From a candidate division NPL-UPA2 bacterium (lineage in GTDB: Bacteria; Bacillota; UBA994), in the NCBI GenBank assembly GCA_018725205.1, contig QLUB01000069.1:1-10613 (forward strand): a stretch of DNA of 10,613 nt. Direction: 5' to 3'. Both the position numbers and the translations under genes were made by a program. The notes below the pieces were generated by a model, which saw nothing but the letters and a program-made list of their open reading frames with translations, was not told where the DNA came from and ran no database searches. Numbering within the stretch: position 1 is the first letter of the stretch; each line of letters begins with the position of its first letter. This document shows positions 6,602-10,613 of the stretch, piece by piece.

Positions 6602-6612
6602 GTGGTATACTG
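6602..6612. promoter_or_regulatory. gntR promoter -10 with overlapping GTATAC operator candidate
   Basis: GTGGTATACTG contains TATACT (6606-6611), a plausible -10 for gntR about 40 nt before its TTG start, although the -35 is poor. The core TGGTATAC resembles operators of FadR-subfamily GntR proteins, which often centre on GTATAC. Its overlap with the -10 would allow autorepression, and it also lies upstream of iorA. Confidence 0.4.
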
Positions 6613-6650
6613 TGTGCAGGAATATATGACGCTGCAAGGAGCTGTGTAGA

Positions 6651-7310
6651 TTGTCAGTACTAACACCAGTGGATATAACAGACCTGCGGCCAATTAGGGA
6701 CATTGTGCACGAGAAGCTGCGTACGGCCATTTTGCGGGGGCATCTGCCCTCCGGGGAGCGACTGTTTGACACGCAATTAGCCAAGCAGCTAGGAGTCAGC
6801 CGCACACCCGTGCGCGAGGCTTTGCGCATGCTCGAGCAGGAAGCGCTCATTGTCGTGACTCCGCGACGCGGTACGATTGTTTCCAGCCTCAAGCAGGAGG
6901 ACGCCGTAGAGATATACAATCTTCGCGCCGTCCTAGAGGGTCTGGCGTTACGGTTAGCCGCAGACCACATCACGCCCCACGAAATTGCCGTGTTGCGCGA
7001 AAAGCTAGAGAAGATGCGCCCGCTGCCGGAGAATCTAGCGGGGTACATGGCAGTGCACGCCGAGTTCAACTCTATTCTAATTCGGGCCAGCCGCAGCCCG
7101 CGCATCGAGCAGCTGGTGGCATCGTTTACCGGTCAGCTGCGTAACTTGCGCGGCATCAGCCTCACTTCACCGTCGCGACAGGCGTCAGCGTGGAAGGAGC
7201 ATTGCGCCATCGTTGATGCCATAGAGTCGGGGGACGCCGAATTGGCAGAGCTCTTGGCGCGCAGGCATGTAGAGAACGCCAAAGCTGCTTACCTTGAGCA
7301 GTGGGCCTAG
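6651..7310 (+). CDS. GntR-family transcriptional regulator, FadR subfamily (FCD domain)
   Basis: This 219-residue cytoplasmic regulator has an N-terminal winged helix (E-K-L-R-T-A-I-L-R-G near residue 23, recognition helix L-G-V-S-R-T-P-V-R-E-A-L-R-M-L) and a C-terminal all-helical FCD effector domain from about residue 80. FCD domains usually bind a metal through D-x-x-x-H plus two later histidines, and sense small carboxylates. Here the first pair is replaced (H-A-E-F-N), while the two later histidines (E-H-C-A-I-V-D-A-I and R-R-H-V-E-N-A) remain. The start is TTG at 6651 with AAGGAG nine bases upstream. It directly precedes the citDE-citF-hydratase genes and is divergent from iorAB. It most likely controls the cit cluster, perhaps in response to its carboxylic substrate, through the palindromes at 7376-7385 and 7500-7521. 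Confidence 0.9.
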   Translation: MSVLTPVDITDLRPIRDIVHEKLRTAILRGHLPSGERLFDTQLAKQLGVSRTPVREALRMLEQEALIVVTPRRGTIVSSLKQEDAVEIYNLRAVLEGLALRLAADHITPHEIAVLREKLEKMRPLPENLAGYMAVHAEFNSILIRASRSPRIEQLVASFTGQLRNLRGISLTSPSRQASAWKEHCAIVDAIESGDAELAELLARRHVENAKAAYLEQWA

Positions 7311-7348
7311 GATAAGATTAACGAAAATTCTTTACAGCGCAAAATTTC

Positions 7349-7377
7349 TTGCAGGAAAATACTCGCCGTGCTAGAAT
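7349..7377 (+). promoter_or_regulatory. Candidate promoter of the cit cluster
   Basis: TTGCAG (7349-7354), a 17-bp spacer and TAGAAT (7372-7377, 5/6 to consensus) form a reasonable sigma-A promoter in the 255-bp gap after gntR. Transcription would begin near 7384, either leaving a leader of about 180 nt before citDE or starting right at the ATG of a small open frame. The palindrome at 7376-7385 overlaps the -10 and start point. Confidence 0.5.
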
Positions 7378-7385
7378 GTATACAT
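7376..7385. promoter_or_regulatory. Operator candidate ATGTATACAT
   Basis: A perfect 10-bp palindrome with a GTATAC core covers the end of the candidate cit -10 box and the expected transcription start. A bound GntR/FCD dimer here would block the promoter. The same core occurs upstream of gntR (6602-6612) and its half-site ATGTAT recurs in the palindrome at 7500-7521. Confidence 0.45.
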
Positions 7386-7569
7386 GAATCCATCAGAACC
7401 GAGAGAGAGCAGAGTGTCGCAGCGGGAAAGTGCCGCGCTGAAGCGTCCTGCAACATTATGCCTATGTATAGCCGTATTCGGAGCCTCTTTGTTAGCGCTG
7501 TATGTATCCATGGATACATACCTAGGCATTTTGTGTGCCGCGAGTAAAACTACGGGAGTGGAGCTATGA
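7384..7569 (+). CDS. Possible small single-pass membrane protein (61 aa) upstream of citDE
   Basis: An open frame of 61 codons runs from ATG at 7384 to a TGA that overlaps the citDE start as ATGA, the arrangement expected of translationally coupled genes. Residues 1-21 are polar and basic, residues about 22-42 form one hydrophobic segment, and a short tail follows. There is no ribosome binding site before the ATG; the predicted transcription start falls on this ATG, so it would have to be leaderless, or start at GTG 7414 behind a weak GAGAGAG. The 22-bp palindrome at 7500-7521 lies inside it. I recognise no family. It may be an accident of a regulatory leader. Confidence 0.3.
   Translation: MNPSEPRESRVSQRESAALKRPATLCLCIAVFGASLLALYVSMDTYLGILCAASKTTGVEL
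7500..7521. promoter_or_regulatory. 22-bp perfect palindrome upstream of citDE
   Basis: GTATGTATCCA followed immediately by its exact reverse complement TGGATACATAC gives a 22-bp palindrome with no mismatches, ending 44 bp before citDE. It contains the ATGTAT/ATACAT half-sites also present at 7376-7385, centred 130 bp apart. It could be a second, downstream operator or roadblock site for the GntR regulator; as RNA it could also form a hairpin. Confidence 0.55.
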
Positions 7570-8516
7570 GTACATTAATTAAGCGTTTGGCACAAGCGGG
7601 GAGTTTTGAATCCGGCGATGTCTTAGTGCAGGTTGCACCATCCCCAGAGAAGCTCGCAATACACATTAAGAGCAAGGTGGGCCCAAGGTTTTCTTCGTCC
7701 ATGCAGGAGAGCGTGCGCGCGGTTGCCGCAGAACTGGGCGTTACAGCCAACACCCCCGCTCTCATTATTGACGCTCCCGTCTTTACGCCAGACAGTATTA
7801 TTCTCGACCTCGAAGACGCGGTGGCTGTGGACCAGAAGGATGCTGCACGCGAACTGGTTGTCAGTGCGCTTGTGCCGGTGAAGCCGCACGCCTTGCGCTT
7901 AGCGATGGTTGAGTCAGCTGAAGATATAGCCTGCCTAGATGAACTTCTGGGCCGATGTGAGGCGGACGCCGGGCTACTCGTCGGCACCGTCAAGATAATG
8001 GCATCCATCGAGACGGCAAAAGGCGTTATGAACGCTAATGCCATTGCTCTTTCGTCCCCCCGCCTTGTAGCTATGTCGTTTGGTGCCGAGGACTTCACTA
8101 ACAGTATTCAGTCAGAGCGTACGCCCGGTGGGCACGAGCTGCTCTATGCCCGTACAGCCGTGGTTCTGGCCGCCCGAGCCGCAGGCATCGACCCGATTGA
8201 CACTGTTTTCACGCTCGTCGAGGACGACGCCGGCTTTAAGGCCGACGTACGGACTGCCAAGCAACTTGGGTTTGCGGGAAAGAGTTGTGTTCACCCCCGC
8301 CAGATTGCTCTCGCGCATGAGGTCTTTCTCCCCACGCCAGAGGAACTAAGTAAAGCAGAGCGCGTCCTCGCTGCCTACACCGAAGCTCTAGAGAGAGGCG
8401 TGGGAGTCGTTGCGGTTGAGGGCAGGATGGTAGATGGCCCCATTGTGGCGAGAGCGCAAAGAATAGTGGATATAGCCAATGCTTCAAAGAGCTTGCGGGA
8501 GGTGAGGGCGCGGTGA
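7566..8516 (+). CDS. CitD-CitE fusion (citrate lyase acyl-carrier plus lyase) with two internal gaps
   Basis: Residues 1-60 match CitD, the citrate lyase acyl carrier: A-G-S-F-E-S-G-D-V includes S16, the place of the prosthetic-group serine. Residues from about 61 match CitE, the beta subunit that splits the acyl thioester to oxaloacetate and acetyl-ACP: D-S-I-I-L-D-L-E-D-A-V (76-86), E149 in A-S-I-E-T-A-K-G and E175-D176 in G-A-E-D-F for Mg binding, and the C-terminal G-K-S-C-V-H-P-R-Q-I. Two gaps stand out. The end of CitD and the CitE opening L-F-V-P-G are gone near residue 60. About 30 residues are missing near 101-102, including the conserved R-I-N segment and adjoining D-T. A full CitD plus CitE would be about 390 residues; this has 316. 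Both gaps keep the frame. ATG at 7566 has GGGAG seven bases upstream. Activity is doubtful. Confidence 0.85.
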   Translation: MSTLIKRLAQAGSFESGDVLVQVAPSPEKLAIHIKSKVGPRFSSSMQESVRAVAAELGVTANTPALIIDAPVFTPDSIILDLEDAVAVDQKDAARELVVSALVPVKPHALRLAMVESAEDIACLDELLGRCEADAGLLVGTVKIMASIETAKGVMNANAIALSSPRLVAMSFGAEDFTNSIQSERTPGGHELLYARTAVVLAARAAGIDPIDTVFTLVEDDAGFKADVRTAKQLGFAGKSCVHPRQIALAHEVFLPTPEELSKAERVLAAYTEALERGVGVVAVEGRMVDGPIVARAQRIVDIANASKSLREVRAR

Positions 8517-10072
8517 TGGTTACTAACAAAGCAGGCAGGTCAGTGCCCTCATTCATAGAGAATCTCGGGGAGTTTCAGCCCTATGCAGGCGTTTTTGCCA
8601 CCTTACCTACAGGCGCTCACTACGCCCCGCCCATCCGCAGAAACCTAGGGAGAGGGATGGGGGCAGGCAAGAAGTTCTTGGCATCTCTGCGCGAAGCCAT
8701 TCTGGCGAGCGAGCTTAAGAGCGGCATGACAATTTCCTTCCACCACCACTTCCGTAACGGAGATATGCTCGTCAACATGGTGGTAGACGAAATTGCCGCC
8801 TTAGGCATTAAAGACCTAACGCTTGCTCCTAGTTCCCTGCAGAGCATTCACCAAGCACTTATTCCCCATATTCGCAGTGGAGTGGTTACCGCCATTACTA
8901 CAAGCGGGCTAAGAGGCGAGCTGGCCGAAGTCCTAACGCGCGAATCGCTCCTTAAGTCCCCGGTGGTTATTCGCTCGCATGGCGGCCGTGCGCGCGCCAT
9001 CGAAACGGGTGAGCTAAAAATAGACGTAGCTTTCTTGGGGGCGTCTGCTGCCGACGTGTACGGCAACATGAACGGCATTCATGGACCGGCCGCGTGCGGT
9101 TCATTGGGCTACGCCATGGTAGACGCGCAGTACGCCGACTGTGTGGTAGGCATAACGGATAACATAGTTCCATATCCCGCGCTTCCGATCAGCATTCCCC
9201 AAACACAGGTGGACTTTGTAGTGAAAGTAGATAAGGTTGGCGATCCTAAGGGGATTATGACGGGGGCGACGCGCATCACCCGCGATCCGCTCGAACTGCA
9301 CATCGCCGCGCAAGCCATGCGCGTTATAGAAGCCTCGGGTTATTTTCGTGAAGGGTTCTCGTTTCAGGCGGGCACGGGAGGAGCATCACTCGCTGTCGCC
9401 AAACTCCTTAGGGAGAGAATGGCGGAAACGGGTCTTAGGGGAGGCTTTTGCACCGGAGGCAGTACGGGCTATGTCTGTGAGATGCTGCGGGAAGGGTACT
9501 TCTCCGCAATTCTGGACACGCAGTGCTTTGATCTCGCGGCGGTGGAAAGCCTACGCACAAATCCACGCCACGTGGAAATGTCCGCTTCCTATTACGCCAA
9601 CATTCATGCCAAGGCGTGCACGGCGCACATTACGGACATCATGATGCTCGCCGCCACGGAAATAGACACCGCGTTTAACGTTAACGTACTTACAGGCTCC
9701 GACGGCATTATGATGGGGGCCTCGGGCGGTCATTCTGACACGGCAGCGGGTACAAAACTGCGGTTAGTTACCGCGCCCCTTATTCGCGGGCGCTTCCCCA
9801 TTGTGGTGGATAGCGTCCATACCGTCATTACCCCGGGAGAGTGTATCGATGTATTGGTCACCGAGCGCGGGATTGCCGTTAACCCAGCGCAGCAAACACT
9901 ACAAGAACAGTTAAACGACTTCGGCATCGCGACCGTTTCCATTGAAGAGCTGCAATGGCGGGCAGAGAAACTCACCGGCAAACCTGAGCCACTGGCCCAA
10001 AGTGAGGAGCTAGTTGCACTGGTGGAATACCGCGACGGCACCTTAATTGACGTTGTGCGACGCGTTCTTTAA
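8513..10072 (+). CDS. citF: Citrate lyase alpha subunit / citrate CoA-transferase
   Basis: The 519-residue protein has full family length. CitF transfers the acetyl-ACP thioester to the tricarboxylic acid, forming citryl-ACP for CitE. Conserved blocks are seen throughout: S-F-H-H-H-F-R-N-G-D (75-84), G-N-M-N-G-I-H-G (184-191), G-I-M-T-G-A-T-R (247-254), G-T-G-G-A-S-L-A-V (287-295), F-N-V-N-V-L-T (388-394) and M-G-A-S-G-G-H-S-D-T-A-A-G (401-413). No gap or frameshift is visible, in contrast to the preceding citDE. The start overlaps the citDE stop: GTG at 8513 or ATG at 8516 (TGATG), behind GGGAGGTGA at 8497-8505; GTG has the better spacing. It belongs to the same transcript as citDE and the hydratase. 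Homologous subunits also form citramalate lyase, so the true substrate may not be citrate. Confidence 0.94.
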   Translation: MMVTNKAGRSVPSFIENLGEFQPYAGVFATLPTGAHYAPPIRRNLGRGMGAGKKFLASLREAILASELKSGMTISFHHHFRNGDMLVNMVVDEIAALGIKDLTLAPSSLQSIHQALIPHIRSGVVTAITTSGLRGELAEVLTRESLLKSPVVIRSHGGRARAIETGELKIDVAFLGASAADVYGNMNGIHGPAACGSLGYAMVDAQYADCVVGITDNIVPYPALPISIPQTQVDFVVKVDKVGDPKGIMTGATRITRDPLELHIAAQAMRVIEASGYFREGFSFQAGTGGASLAVAKLLRERMAETGLRGGFCTGGSTGYVCEMLREGYFSAILDTQCFDLAAVESLRTNPRHVEMSASYYANIHAKACTAHITDIMMLAATEIDTAFNVNVLTGSDGIMMGASGGHSDTAAGTKLRLVTAPLIRGRFPIVVDSVHTVITPGECIDVLVTERGIAVNPAQQTLQEQLNDFGIATVSIEELQWRAEKLTGKPEPLAQSEELVALVEYRDGTLIDVVRRVL

Positions 10073-10095
10073 GTGAAGCTAAGGGAGGATACGCC

Positions 10096-10613
10096 GTGAT
10101 TCAGCTATCTGCCGCAGGCGTTTACCTGTTGGACGGGCACACAATCATCCCTGACAGCCAATACGCAGAGGAGATACTGCAGCGGCACACGGGTCGCGAA
10201 GTGACGCGCGAGAGCGCGAGGCAGGGAACGATGACCCACGCCATTCTGGAGAATCACAATACCTCCCAGGGCTCCGATTTGTGGCAGTTGCGCTTTGACG
10301 CCTTGGCGTCACACGACATTACATACGTCAGCATTATCCAAACAGCGCGGGCAAGTGGGCTGGACAAGTTCCCCCTGCCTTATGTGCTGACAAATTGCCA
10401 TAACAGCCTTGCCGCAGTGGGAGGCACCATAAATGCCGACGATCACGCCTTTGCCCTTTCGGCGGCGCAGAAGTACGGCGGCATCTATGTACCGCCACAT
10501 CTGGCCGTCATTCACCAGTACATGCGCGAAATGGTGGCCGGTGGGGGAATGATGATTCTCGGCTCCGATAGTCACACGCGTTACGGTGCTCTGGGCACGC
10601 TGGGTATTGGTGA
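10096..10613 (+). CDS. Aconitase-superfamily hydratase, N-terminal part
   Basis: The frame opens with GTG at 10096, seven bases after AAGGGAGG (10081-10088), and stays open through 172 codons to the window edge. Aconitase-type blocks are visible: H-D-I-T-Y-V near residue 73, Q-T-A-R-A-S-G-L, T-N-C-H-N-S-L, G-G-T-I-N-A-D-D-H, Y-V-P-P-H-L-A-V-I-H-Q, and M-I-L-G-S-D-S-H-T-R-Y-G-A-L-G-T, the last being the classic G-x-D-S-H-T substrate region. It resembles the single-chain hydratases related to E. coli YbhJ rather than true aconitase AcnA/AcnB. Such enzymes use a [4Fe-4S] cluster to hydrate or dehydrate carboxylic acids; the remaining cluster cysteines should lie beyond the window. It follows citF by 23 nt, so the three genes probably act on one hydroxy- or unsaturated tri- or dicarboxylate. 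Confidence 0.85.
   Translation, partial: MIQLSAAGVYLLDGHTIIPDSQYAEEILQRHTGREVTRESARQGTMTHAILENHNTSQGSDLWQLRFDALASHDITYVSIIQTARASGLDKFPLPYVLTNCHNSLAAVGGTINADDHAFALSAAQKYGGIYVPPHLAVIHQYMREMVAGGGMMILGSDSHTRYGALGTLGIG

Noticed and set aside
6560..7105. Long minus-strand open frame opposite gntR
   Set aside because: It lies antisense to a clear GntR coding region, is rich in Arg and Ser with no recognisable motif, and has no ribosome binding site; treated as a shadow frame.
7311..7565. Riboswitch in the gap before citDE
   Set aside because: No known aptamer core was recognised; the region is better explained by a promoter and palindromic operators.
1..10613. CRISPR array, insertion sequence or replication origin
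   Set aside because: No regularly spaced repeats, no transposase gene and no DnaA-box cluster were seen.

Overview
The window looks like chromosomal DNA of an anaerobic Bacillota of the Clostridia type. This rests on strong AGGAGG-like ribosome binding sites, frequent GTG and TTG starts, a rubrerythrin, an oxygen-sensitive indolepyruvate:ferredoxin oxidoreductase, a CsoR-family repressor and a citrate-lyase-type cluster. No species can be named from the sequence alone.

Region 1 (1-2000) is a wrecked Opp/Dpp peptide ABC transporter locus. The start of a probable second permease gene and a permease lacking its N-terminus lie on the minus strand. They abut, head to head, a broken substrate-binding-protein gene on the plus strand that carries a copper-amine-oxidase-type N-terminal domain. 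The two fragments meet exactly at a perfect 15-bp palindrome. The binding-protein gene also has a large internal deletion and a frameshift.

Region 2 (2000-4110) holds an isolated DUF2877 (AllH-like) gene on the minus strand. A CsoR-family regulator and a rubrerythrin follow on the plus strand, the latter with its own clear sigma-A promoter. A bidirectional terminator closes the region.

Region 3 (4110-6650) is a minus-strand unit: iorA, iorB (TAATG overlap), then a tRNA-Val(CAC) only 14 nt downstream, ending at the same terminator. It is divergent from a GntR/FCD regulator.

Region 4 (6650-10613) runs on the plus strand: gntR, a 255-bp regulatory gap with a promoter and palindromes, a citD-citE fusion, citF, and the start of an aconitase-superfamily hydratase. 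CitF could activate the substrate as a CoA or ACP thioester, CitE would cleave it, and the hydratase would interconvert hydroxy and unsaturated acids. However, the citDE fusion lacks about 70 conserved residues in two in-frame gaps, including the CitE Arg-Ile-Asn segment. It may therefore have a changed activity or be inactive. Repeated GTATAC/ATGTAT palindromes near gntR and the cit promoter look like operators of this regulator.
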